From: Cytidiella melzeri
Lineage: Eukaryota > Basidiomycota > Agaricomycetes > Polyporales > Irpicaceae
Assembly: GCA_022592445.1 (NCBI GenBank)
Contig: JABYQR010000069.1
Location: 90,621-154,620, forward strand
DNA length: 64,000 bases
Direction of reading: 5' to 3'
Shown here: piece after piece, positions 33,047-44,316 of the stretch
How the letters are laid out: each line of letters begins with the position of its first letter
Numbering within the stretch: the first letter of the stretch is position 1
Notes under the pieces: model-generated
Told to the model about the DNA's origin: nothing
Database searches by the model: none
Seen by the model: the letters and a program-made list of their open reading frames with translations, nothing else
Made by a program: the position numbers and the translations under genes

Positions 33047-35777
33047 TTAAGGGAATCCAGGCGGAAGAGTGTCACTCCGAGCACTTACAGAGGACGAGCT
33101 GTCCTCATCAATTACCTCAACCTGAAGTACGTGAACGGAATTCCTCGGAGACGCTGTCCTGTCCTCTGGAGCGTGTTGGGAGGAACGCGCGCTCTCGAGG
33201 ACGTCTTGCTCCTCAGAGATGTAATACACCATGTCCTGGACGTCGTAAAGCCACGTGTTGACACTGCCACCTGTGGAGGACGACTCATCCTCCTTAGCCT
33301 TCTCTTCAATTATCGCAAGTCGGCGAGCGCGATGACTAAACGTGGTGTCCTCATCAGATGCTAAGAACGACATCAACCCTTTGATGAGAGTGTCCGGGAA
33401 GAGACTCGCGCTTTCGGCGAAGGTTTGCACCCAAGAGCGGTAAGCTGGCGTGTCTTCGCCGTCCGGAGGCTGCGAGATATCGAGAGAGTCAATGAGCTTG
33501 AGACAGTCCTTGGCTATATCTGACTGGCATCCAATATGCCTCCTCGCCACTGGAAGCGCTTGACAAACAGCCCCCCATATGTTCCACAACAGGTCTCTGT
33601 GGTCGTCGATTGGCGAACCATGCTCTCGCATTGCGCACAGCGACCGGAGGAGAACATGGCAGGACTTCAGTGGGTCTAGCCACTGGCCTTCGTATAACGA
33701 GTCACTGCGATGCTCGGGTCCTGACCGCTGTTTCCACTGGGCTTCGAGCACCTCACGGAGATTTTTTAGAATCGTGGGGAGCTCTAGATATTGGCACCTC
33801 TCAGTCAATGACCAGCATTCTGACCACAGTACTACGCACCAGAGCTAGGGGACGCAGCTAGTATCACATCAATGAACATGCTCTGCGCTCCTTCCTTCAG
33901 ATTGCTCGACTCGGGGTCTACTTTGAGTCCCAATGCATATTTACTAGTTCCTGCAAAACATGTTTTTGTGGACAGCAGGTACTTGAACAGGTTGAGGACT
34001 CCGTCGCGGCGGCTAATCCTGAACCATAGTTCCATAATGAGGGTTAATTTGTCGAGTGTGTATGAACTCCATTTCGGTTCAGAAAGCTCTTTCCCCACCA
34101 AGCTGACAAGAGTATCGACCAACAGATGCAAACAATCATGAGGTACTTTTGCCGTATTTTTGAGTGTATCGAGAACTGCTTCATAGGTTATAGCACTCTC
34201 TGGAGAAAAGTACTGCTGCACGAGGTGATACAGAACCAGCAACGCATCTGTGCCGTCCATAAGGACGAGCGTTCCTTGTAGTGTCTCGAGGATGTGAGGA
34301 ACTGCATTCGTGTCTGAGGCGCGGATCTTGATAATGTTGAAGAAAGTCGTACGGCGAAACTGGTTAGTGAGGAGGGATGACAAGAGCAAGTTGGCTTCCG
34401 TGAGGATAGGTGCGTTCGTCTTGGCAAATAGTAGAGACAAACAATCCTGCATCCAATCATGCCAGTCGACGCGATCGCTCGCGAGGAGTTGTCGCTTTAT
34501 CTCATTACGAAGGATCTTGACGATTGAAAACATGATAGTCGAGGCTGTTTGCTTGGGTAGACGCAACAGGTCGAGAAATCCGGACGAAGGAATCACGATG
34601 TGGTCTTGCAGGCGATGGCCGATAACGGTCAGAGCAAATCTGACGTACTCAGTGCCCGGAACTCGAGAATGCTGGAGAGTATCCATCATCGGACGTATGA
34701 GATCATCGTCTGACTGAATAGAGTCCACTGTGATCAGGATACTGAGGTCGTGTCTGTCGGTCTTCGCGGCATATTCCTCGTCGTAGGCTAGGTCTTCGTA
34801 AGACCACTTGCCGGGAGCTAGAGGTTGAGGGCGCGGTCCAGGACTATGGAAAGCTTCTCTAGTATTCGGTAGTCGCAGTCCCAGCTCCAAGCGACTGTAG
34901 ACAGTCCTAAGTCACTGCACGAGCGATAGATGCTGCTTCCACATTGCCTTGGTAACAGATTTGAGCAGAGTAGTCTTGTATGGGCAGCGAGGCGAGAAGG
35001 CAGGGGCGAAAGCAGCAGAAATGAATAAAAATCCCCATCCGGCTACGAGTGGCAGAGTCGTATGGCCAACTGAGCTGTGTATGTCAGCCGTGAAGAAGCA
35101 AAGTCCGATGAAAAACAAGGCGAGAGATAGCTGCAGTAACAAGGGCAGCATAGCGGCTATCTCAAACACCTTCCATTTTTCAAGGCCTGGATTGCGGTAA
35201 TGGCGTGCACGGAGTCGTGCCTGTGGCGAAGTGTAGTCTCCTGCAAGATACTCGCGGAGCCACTGCTTGACTAAGATGCCGAACGATGCGCTGATGAGAG
35301 CGAGTGTCAGGCTCGCGAACCAAAGGACGTTGACTCGAATGGCGTTCACGGATGGCTGGAAGGCAATTCGAGGCTGAGGAAAGGGGGATGCTGTAGAGTT
35401 CAAGAACCCGGCATTCAAAGAGTAGGAGTAGGTTTGGATAGCGATCTGCTGCATGAGGGCAACCATGACTTCCATCGGGTCTTGCTGAAGACCCTGATAT
35501 GACTCGACGAGAAACGCGGTCAATACCGCGGAGAACAGACCTGCCTGCACAGAATAGTTAGGCATTGTCAAATGGATGCGTGAGAGGGGGAGCGTACAAA
35601 GACCAGGAACGTATCGATATCCTCCTTGTAGTCCTTGATCTTCCGTTCATCTACCTCGTGTATAATCTTGGACATATCTGACCAACCATTCGTGGTAACA
35701 TCGTCTGAGGTAGCATCATCGTGCTTCGTTGAGAGTTCGTTTGGCGTCGGCTGACTTGTATCTTGTGGAGGAGGCAT
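33047..35777 (-). CDS. DUF6535-type multi-pass membrane protein
   Basis: The N-terminal exon (35777 to about 35599) ends NGWSDMSKIIHEVDERKIKD..FLVF. The next exon continues AGLFSAVLTAFLVESYQGLQ, the hallmark of the basidiomycete DUF6535 domain, with four hydrophobic spans: AGLFSAVLTAF, NVLWFASLTLALISASFGIL, MLPLLLQLSLALFFIGLCFF and TLPLVAGWGFLFISAAFAPA. A 54-base intron near 34914-34861 leads to a long helical C-terminal region (DLSILITVDSIQSDDD onward). A last intron, with an ambiguous donor around 33830-33950, joins to LTERCQYLELPTILKNL and an acidic/Ser-rich tail. About 780 residues. Function of the family is unknown. The start codon is uncertain, since the frame is open further upstream to 36038. 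Confidence 0.78.
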
Positions 35778-36389
35778 ACATACATAGGTTCGTAGGTGTG
35801 AGCAGTTTCGAACGTGACTATGTCCGTGACAGTCGCGCATGGCGTGACATCCACAGCAAGGTCCACCGTGACTGTCAATGGCCCCAGCAATCTGGAGGTA
35901 AATCATTGTCATATTCTCTCCATGCCCCGCTTCATCGTTTCTCTTCTCTTCTATATGACACAGCAGCGTGCAACGCGCAGCCTTCGTCATCCACAAATGA
36001 GCGCGATGAGTTGACAGTGCTACGCGAGAAATGTACACTCGAGCTCACTCCGTCATACTAGTCTCAGGAAGGGCGCCGGAGGGTGAGGAAGTGTGACTGT
36101 GAGGGCACGTGGCTTGTGACATGCGCGTAAGTGACCAGATATTACCGTTTAACATTCAACTGGCAGTTTGCGTCACGAAAGTAGTCTCGTACCCAGACGT
36201 TCTGCCTGTGAGAGGAGAGGGAGAACCGTAGACAGTTGCTAGCGCTCCTGCTGTAAAAGGAAAAAAAAAAACTGATGCGAGAATAACTCTACAAATCGAG
36301 AAAATGATGGCGCGAAATGTCACAACGCGGACAGGCAGATCTTTTGCTGTTCACAACAAACAAGACTTGATTTTCTACCCTCGTAGCCA
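35778..36389. other. 5' flank of the DUF6535 gene
   Basis: About 610 bases with an open frame continuing the DUF6535 reading frame up to 36038 but without clear coding character. An A11 run lies at 36261-36271. No further gene. Confidence 0.45.
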
Positions 36390-37965
36390 AACCACAGAGC
36401 GTTCCAAGCGATACAACAGACTATTTTCCCTCCCACTCACTCTCCCTACCCGTCAGGTGGACAGCGAGATTACATCGACCCCGAAACCACCAGAAAACCC
36501 GCCCAAGGGTGGTGCACATCGCGCTACACCTGAATTCTGAAATCCCGGTGCGTGGATGCTTTCCCACATCTCCCATCTCCCATCCTAGCCCCCTCCCAAA
36601 CAATCGAGCTTGACTGTAGCCGACTCTGTTGCACACCTGACCTCCCGCCCAAGGAGAGTGCACATTGCGCTGCACCAAAGTCAGATGGGTTCCATCGCCA
36701 GCATAGCCGCACTCGAGTGTTCGTCAGCCTCCCTCTTCCCTCCTGCTCCTCCTCCTCCCACGCCTCTCAAATGATGACTGCAGCCGACTCTGTCGCACGC
36801 CTGATCTCCCGCCCAAGGAAGGTGCACTATGCGCTGCACCAAATCAGGTTAGGTCCGTCGCCGGCATTGTCATATTCGAGTTTTCGTCGCCTCCCTCCCG
36901 TCGTCGTCGTCGTCCTCGTTGTTTGTGTATTTTGAAGTTGTCATTTGTTGTGTCTTTTTCTGGGTTATTCCGTCGCCACCATCGCCGTACTCAAGTGTTC
37001 CTGCTCCTCCCACCTCCACCTCCTCCTCCTCTCCCCACCACATCTCTCGAATGATGCATAGCCGACTCGGTCGCGCACCTGATCTCCCGCCCAAGGGAGA
37101 TGCACGTTGCGCTGCACCAAATCAGGTAAGTTTCGTCGCCGGCATTTGCATAATCGAGTGTTTGTCGCCTCCCTCCCGTCGTCCTCGTCGTCCTCATCGT
37201 TTGTGTATTTTGAAGTGTTATGTATCGTGCACAATGAAAAAGTATTTTCTGGGTATTTCGAAGTTTTTTTTTTCATAGTTTGTTGAGGTGACCGCGAATG
37301 AACGTGTTCTTCTCCTCGTCGACGTGACAGACCAAGATCCATGCTCGAGAACTCGCTGAAGTGTCCCAGTCAGGTTACAAGAGCGGTAAGTCGGTGTCAA
37401 TGTCTACCAAGAGTGAAAGTCCAATTCTAACTCCAGTCATGATCAGATGGTGCGAACGAGGTATTGGAGATAAGCGTGCTCACAGTGACCAAATTGAATG
37501 CCTGTCGGGTGTCGCCCATGTCGGTCGAGGTGCGACGTAAGGAGAGTGGTCGAGAGTGTCGTTGAGAACGTATTGATGCACCCGCGAAGAGTGTAGTAAT
37601 GGCGGTCAAGTGATGAACAAAGCCAGCATCCAAGAGTAGTATAGCCCAAAGAGCAAGTCCAGAGTGACTGTCGTCGCCAGTAAGTATGCCGTCGAGAATG
37701 GTCGACCTTAGGTGGTAGTCAGCGAGATGTTTCCGGGTAGCTAAGCCGAAGAGTCTCGAGTGAAGCCCAGATGGTAGTCAACCATGAGTGCGGACAGCGA
37801 ACAAGACGAGTGCGATGACAGCCTAGAGTGAGATAGAGACTGGTCCGTCCATAGAATCCCAGGAGAAAAGAATGTGGTGCAGTGAACGCGTGGTATCTAG
37901 AGGAGCGATGAGTGACCATGTATATCCCCGATATAAATGCAACTCACCGGCGAACGCAAGCAACA
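36390..37965. repeat. Segmental tandem duplication, unit 1
   Basis: Unit 1 begins near cagagcgttccaagc at 36390 and ends near 37965. The left part (36390-36740) matches 37960-38320, the middle holds one clear plus one or two diverged minisatellite repeats (36590-37210), and the right part (37210-37960) matches 39550-40325. The order is the same as in unit 2, so this is a direct tandem duplication. Open frames inside are different readings of the repeats. Confidence 0.85.
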
Positions 37966-40325
37966 GAGCGTGCCAAGTATAACAACAGCTGTTTTCCCTC
38001 CCACTCACTCTCCCCGGGCCTACCCGTGATGAGTACAGCGAGGTTATATCGAGCCCGAAACCACCAGAAAACCCGCCCAAGGGTGGTGCACATTGCGCTA
38101 CACCTGTATTCTGAAATCCCGGTGCGTGGATGTTTTCCCACATCTCCCATCTCCCGTCCTAGCCCCCTCTGCAACAATCAAGTTCTGCTGTAGCCGGCTC
38201 TGTCCCACGCCTGACCTCCCGCCCAAGGAGAGTGCACATTGCGCTGCACCAAAGTCAGACGAGTCCCGTCGCCAGCATAGCCATACTCGAGTGTTCCTCA
38301 CCCTCCCTCCTCCCACCTCCACCTCCACCTCCTCTCCCCACCACATTTCTCGAATGATGCATAGCCGGATCTGTCGCGCACCTGATCTCCCGCCCAAGGA
38401 AAATGCACTATGCGCTGCACCTGATCAGGTAAGTTTCGTCGCCGGCGTTGTCATATTCGAGTGTTCGTGGCCTCCCTCCCGTCGTCCTCGTTGTTTGGGT
38501 ATTCGAAGTCGTGATTTGTTGGGTCTTTTTCTGGGTTATTCCGTCGCCACCATCGCCATGTTCATCATCCGCCCTCATCCCACCACCTCCTCCTCTCCCC
38601 ACCACATCTCTCGAATGATGCGTAGCCGACTCTGTCGCGCACCTGATCTCCCGCCCAAGGAAAATGCACTATGCGCTGCACCTGATCAGGTAAGGTCTGT
38701 CGCCGGCATTGTCATATTCGAGTGTTCGTGGCCTCCCTCCCGTCGTCCTCGTCGTTTGGGTATTCGAAGTCGTGATTTGTTGGGTCTTTTTCTGGGTTAT
38801 TCCGTCGCCACCATCGCCATGTTCATCATCCGCCCTCATCCCACCACCTCCTCCTCTCCCCACCACATCTCTCGAATGATGCGTAGCCGACTCTGTCGCG
38901 CACCTGATCTCCCGCCCAAGGAAAATGCACTATGCGCTGCACCATATCAGGTAAGGTCTGTCGCCGGCATTGTCATATTCGAGTGTTCGTCGCCTCCTCC
39001 AGTCGTCCTCGTCGTCCTCGTCATTTGTGGATTTTGAAGTCGTGATACGTTGTGTCTTTTTCTGGGTTATTCCGTCGCCATCGCCGTGTCCATCATTCGC
39101 CCTCATCCCTCCTCCTCCTCCTCTCCCCACCACATCTCTCGAATGATGCATAGCCGACTCTGTCGCGCACCTGATCTCCCGCCCAAGGAAGATGCACTAT
39201 GCGCTGCACCATATCAGGTAAGGTCCGTCGCCGGCGTTGTCATATTCGAGTGTTCGTGGCCTCCCTCCCGTCGTCCTCGTCGTTTGGGTATTCGAAGTCG
39301 TGATTCTGTTTCTGGGTTATTCCGTCGCCACCATCGCCATGTTTATCACCCGCCCTCATCCCACCTCCTCCTCCTCTCCCCACCACATTTCTCGAATGAT
39401 GCACAGCCGACTCTGGCGCGCACCTGATCTCCCGCCCAAGGAAAAGTGCACGTTGCGCTGCACCAAATCAGGCACGTTTCGTCGCCAGCGTTTGCATAAT
39501 CGAGTGTTCGTGGCCTCTCTCCCGTCGCCCTCGTCGTCCTCGTCATTTGTGTATTTTGAAGTGTTATGTATCGTCCACAATAAAAAAGGATTTTCTGGGT
39601 ATTTCGAAGTTTTTTTTTTTCTTTCATAGTTTTTCGAGGTGACCGCGAATGAACGTGTTTCTTCCCCTCGTCAACGTGACGGACCAAGATCCAAGTTCGA
39701 GAACTCGCCGCCGTGTCCCAGTCAGGTTACAAGAGCAGTGAGTCGGTGTCGATGTCTACAAAAAGTAAAAGTCCAAATCTAATTCCAGTCATGATCAGAT
39801 GGTGCGAACGAGGTAATGAAAACCAGCGTGCTTACAGTGAACAAAATGAATGCCCGTCGGGTGTCGCCCATGTCAGTCGAGGTGAAATGTAAGGAGAGTG
39901 GTCGAGAATGTCGTCGAGAAAGTATGGATGTACCCGCATAGAGCGTAGTGGTCGTAGCCAAGTGATAAGCAAAGCCAGCATCCAACAGTGGTAAGGCCCA
40001 AAGAATAAAGTCCAGATGACTGTCTTCGCCCAGTAAGTATGCCGTCGAGGAGAATGGTCGACCTTGAAATGGAAGTCAACGAGATGTTTCCGGGTAGCTA
40101 AGCCGAAGAGTCTCGAGTGAAGCCCAGATGGTAGTCGACCAGGAGTGCAGACAGCAAAAAAGACGAGTGTGGTGACAGCCAAGAGTGAGGAAGAGACTGG
40201 TCCGCCCATAGAGTCCCGAAGAAAAAAAGAATGTGATGCAGTGGAAGCGTGGTATCTAGTCGAGCGATGAGTGACCATGAATATCGTCGATATGGACTGA
40301 AACCCACCGGCGAACGCAAGCAACG
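37966..40325. repeat. Segmental tandem duplication, unit 2 (expanded)
   Basis: Same order of blocks as unit 1 but about 800 bases longer, because the internal minisatellite has expanded to five clear copies. The shared motif ggcgaacgcaagcaac marks both right ends (about 37951-37966 and 40311-40326). Confidence 0.85.
38341..39470 (+). repeat. ~261-bp minisatellite, five units
   Basis: Units start (ccacat-t/c-tctcgaatgatg) at 38341, 38602, 38863, 39130 and 39383, giving steps of 261, 261, 267 and 253 bases. Each carries the run ctcccgcccaagg..atgcac and a C/T-rich block. A related unit lies at 37038. Because 261 = 3 x 87, a 314-codon frame (38093-39037) stays open across three units with an 87-residue repeat; I regard that frame as a by-product rather than a gene. 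Confidence 0.88.
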
Positions 40326-42030
40326 AAGGTTCAATAAAGGGAAGGACCAAGGACGACCTCTTGCGAACAGTGAGCGGCTTCCCCGACTTGCGATTGTCGA
40401 AGAGCGTACGTGCCGCACACTGTTGCCATTCGTCCCACCGTAGAGTCGACCTCGTTCGCATGCGAGTGCGACTTGCTGGTGAGATGTGAGGAAAGTTTTG
40501 GTCCTTGAGCAGTCCGACTGCTCGGGAGAGGGAGGAAAGTTGCTTTGGGTTGCCGATGTTTGTGTTGTTGTACGTATGGAACGGACCGACGTCTCGGACG
40601 ACAAAAGATGGGTGGATGGTTGGATGCTGGTTATGTTCAAGATGTTGGCTGACCATGTCGCGAGAGCCAGCGACAAAGGCCGGGTGGTATCGAGAGTATT
40701 CAGCGACGACAGGTGCGTTGTAGTGTGGACATGGTGCGGCGACGGGTGGACTGTTGTAGACAGAGACATGACTCGCTGCGACTCGATGCCTGAGAGGGGC
40801 AGAGGCAGGAGCAGTCGAAGGAGAGGATGGTGGTGGTGAGAGGGGAAGAGGCGGTGAGGAGAGTTGAGCAGAGTCGGCCCCGTTTTTATAGACGAAGACG
40901 AGCGAGCCTTTGAGGCTGGCAAGCTGACGAGATCAAGATCGAAGTCAACCTTCGCCCGATCATACTGCGAGTCCAGAACGGTGTTCGTTCAGCCTACCTG
41001 TTCCCCAATTTTGCTGGATCCTGCGCTGTTGACAACTACCGCGTGAGGGAATGAGCGTATGATCAGTGAAGATGTGTGTAAGGATCTACAAACTCACAAG
41101 TTGACCTGTTGGGCTGGCAGCTTAGCGAACCAAGACCTTGAATTCCGAGTTATTGACAGGGCGGCTGGTCCCCGACTCGCCCGAGTTCGTCAGCAGCTTG
41201 CAATTGCAAGCCTCATCTACCGGACTGACTGCTGACCGTCGCGGTCGAGCAGCTGAAGGTCAGCCTGGTTTTGCGATGGTATGAAGACGACGGACGGCCC
41301 ACCTGGTCCCCACATTCACTTGAAGAGCGGGTGACGGGCATTCAGCTTCTTCAAATTGACGACATTTATGCAAAGTGAGAGCTGGTCAGCGGTGCGCTCT
41401 ACGTTCAACGCGAATCGACTTGAAGCCTGAGCATGAGAGCGCTGATGCTTTCCCGACGCTTTCTGAAATAAGAAGGTCGCACGGAACAGCCTGCGGTACG
41501 AAGGACGACTTTGGCCTGAACGTCGCGAACAATGTCTTGCATCAACTCTATATAACCTCCGGCTCGAGCAGTCGTCGAGTTGTTCAGCAACCGAGACGAT
41601 CAGTGTATAACGAGGCGCATCAACGGCAATGAACTAGTGTTTAGATTGAATTATGATTTGCATACTCGTCGATGGTGATTTGACCTCATTGCCGACCACC
41701 TCAGTCGCAGCGATGCCAGACGTGTTGTGCCCAGAGGCAGGGTGCGGCGTCGCTGTCTGTCGAGTGCGCAGCAGCGACGGAGGTGAGACAAAGTGCATGG
41801 CGACAGGCGCTGACAATGTTGAAAAAGAGCGTGTGGCCTCGTTGCCATTGTCCGTCTGACACTCCTTGGACCCTCCTCATTGCATTCTCCCCTTTGTTCT
41901 GCACGAGTCACGACCTCCTGGCCTCGAGTCTCCGTATCTCTCTCATAGCCACATCCTAACGGCTAATCTAAACCACGCTCCTTCCAGCTCACTCTCCCTC
42001 CAGGCTTCACCCTCTCTCGGGGCTTTCACC
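40326..42030. other. Unassigned region right of the duplication and 5' flank of the ferric reductase
   Basis: A minus-strand frame (40098-40922) and a second overlapping one (39832-40656) run from here into duplication unit 2. A minus-strand TATAAAAAC-like site lies around 40881-40889. The translated sequence is Ser/His/Arg-rich with two hydrophobic patches and no recognised domain. It may be a degenerate gene whose 3' part seeded the duplication. 41050-42030 shows nothing recognisable until the CT-rich leader of the ferric reductase. Confidence 0.35.
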
Positions 42031-44316
42031 ATGTCTTTCTCCAGCGGACTCGTTGCTGCTGCTATTCCCTCCATGTCCTCTGTTTCTTCGGCGACCAAGC
42101 AATCCACAGCGTCCAGCTTCAACAACGTAAGCTTTGTCTGGCACATCGACCTCTTCTTGCTTGCTTTTGTCGCCGTCTTCTTCCTTCTCTCCCTCCCTCG
42201 CGCCATCGTCCGCTTCTCCCACCGTCGAGAATGGTGGGACGGCCACTTTCTGCGCTACGTCGACATCGACCACATCATCCGCACTCGACCAAAGTCTGTC
42301 CCCCGTCTCCGTCTTCCCTCCATCGCATTCGTCTCCCCCACCTCCGCCTCCTGGGTTCACCAATCAGAAAAACCTGATCTCCACAGGAATGGCTCCCAGT
42401 CCTCTCAGGCCCACCTCGTTCGGTCAGACACAGCAGCGAGCGGCAGGAGGCGTAAAGCAATGATGGACCTGCCCGCTCACATGGCAAACTGGACTACCAG
42501 GCTCCCAGTCCTCTCTTCTCTCACCCGTATCCCTATCAAACCTGGTCTGACCGTCGGAGGCGCGTCCATTCTTGTCGCATACTTTATTCTCATGGCCTAC
42601 GCTGGCTTGTACAAGTCTAGCCTACTCACCGACCCGTTGAGGACCGGATATCTCGCCGCCAGCCAAATCCCCGTCGTCATTATTCTCGCAACAAAGAACA
42701 ACATATTGGGCATGCTTTTGGGAGCTGCTTATACTCGAGTGAGCCTTTTGTTCATTTGAAAAACAGGGCCCCAAGCTGCGCTTGTCTTGCTCTTCGTCGC
42801 GGGGTTTCCATTTCCAGTGCTGTGCATTCCGTCGCACAGTTTGTTGACAACGACCATTGCTAATCTCACCCTATCCCACAGTTGAACTACCTGCACCGCT
42901 TCGCCGGCCGGCTTCTAGTACTCGCCGTGAATGTTCACGCGTTCGCCTACTGTGAGCCTTCGTTCAAGCCGCCTATGAATATCGAGGAGCTGACCTTGTA
43001 AATCCATCTTCAAGTTTACAAATGGGCTCTGGCTGGCACGTTTCAACAAGAATTGGCAAAGGCAACTCCTCTTTCTGGTCTCGTAGGACTGATCGCGGCC
43101 GATTGTCTCTACTTGTTCTCCGTCGAGTTCATAAGGCGCAGGTTCTTCCACACCTTCCTGGTACTTCACGTCCTCAGCGTCGTCGTCTTCTTCGCTGCCG
43201 TAAGTCTCTTTCCCCTCGTCTCTTCCTGTACGTTCTTTCTCGGGCTCATCTGCATTCATAACAGGTATACGCCCACTCCGCCGACTCCCTCCCCTACCTC
43301 CTCTGCGCTGTCGCAGCATACATGCTCGACCGTCTCCTCCGTCTCCTAAAAACCCGCTACACCACCGCCCGCCTCCGCGCCCTCCCTGAGCTCGGCATGA
43401 CACGCGTCGAAATCAACGGTGTCAACGCCGGCTGGCGCGCCGGTCAACACGTCCGTCTCCGAGTGCTCGAAGGCGGTCTCGGGCCCGTAGGTTGGCTCGA
43501 AGCCCACCCCTTCACTATCTCCTCCGTATCCAAGTCTCCCTCTGAAGAAGGTCTGATCTTGATGTGCAAAAAGACGGGGACGTGGACGAACAGACTGTTT
43601 GATCTCGCCAAGCGCCGTGAGTATGGGGAGGTGGGGGGTGTGGACCGGGACGTGCGGGTGTTGATCGAAGGCCCGTACGGTGGACCGGGACATACGGTGT
43701 ATGCGAGTTTTGGAGGGGCGTTGGTCGTAGCGGGTGGGAGTGGGATCACGTTCGCGTTGGGGATGGTTCAGGATCTGTTGCAGAGAGATCGGGAGGGCAA
43801 GTCGAGGTTGAAGTGTATCGAGCTCGTTTGGAGTGTTCAAGATCCTTCGGCGATCTTGCCTCTGCTCGGGTTGTTCAACCAGCTGCTCAGGCAGTCTACT
43901 TCGAAGCGGTATTATACCTCTTTTCAGGTGACGATCTGTTACACCAGGTGCTTCGCCAACCCACCTCCGCATGTCCTCAAGGTTCTGCAGACGGAGCTCC
44001 CGCTTGGGCTGCGTGTGTCGCCTGGCAGGCCAAAGTTGCAGAGTACGCTCAACAGTGTGGTTGACCGTGCGTGTCAGCTGTTTCATGGCGGGAAGGAGGA
44101 GATGGGTGGGCCGGCGGGGGTGTTGGTGACCGTGTGTGGGCCGCAGGGGTTATCGGAGGATGTGAGGAGGGCGGTGAGGGCTGTTGAGCCCGCGGCGAGG
44201 AGGAGGGCGGGAGGTGTGGAGTTGCATGATGAGTGAGTTTTCCAATTCTTTACTTTTTTTGTGTGGAAACTGACCGGTTTTTCTTTGCTTGTGTTTGAAG
44301 GGTGTTTGGCGGTTAG
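42031..44316 (+). CDS. FRE-type ferric/cupric reductase (NADPH oxidase-like transmembrane flavocytochrome)
   Basis: Plasma-membrane metalloreductase moving electrons from NADPH through FAD and two haems to extracellular Fe3+ or Cu2+. The start at 42031 sits in a good context (cacc before ATG). The N-terminal hydrophobic segment LFLLAFVAVFFLLSL is followed by a Ser-rich loop and the ferric-reductase transmembrane block, with haem His candidates in LHRFAGRLLVLAVNVHAFAY and FFHTFLVLHVLSVV. The FAD motif is HPFTISS near 43507; the NADPH sites are EGPYGGPG near 43668 and VVAGGSGITFALG near 43726, with CGPQGLS near 44139. Introns near 42742-42881, 42952-43014, 43200-43265 and 44232-44300 keep frame. 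The last exon is only five codons and gives the typical ending HDEVFGG. About 640 residues; all domains present. Confidence 0.93.

Noticed and set aside
38093..39037. 314-codon open frame as a repeat protein gene
   Set aside because: The frame exists because the minisatellite period is a multiple of three; there is no signal peptide, domain or promoter, and the other copies of the repeat shift frame.
36552..39687. CRISPR-like or centromeric array
   Set aside because: Unit length of ~261 bases, no short identical repeats with unique spacers, and the organism is a eukaryote; it is a minisatellite.
43346..44086. 246-codon minus-strand frame opposite the ferric reductase
   Set aside because: Antisense shadow of a strongly supported gene with GC-rich third positions.
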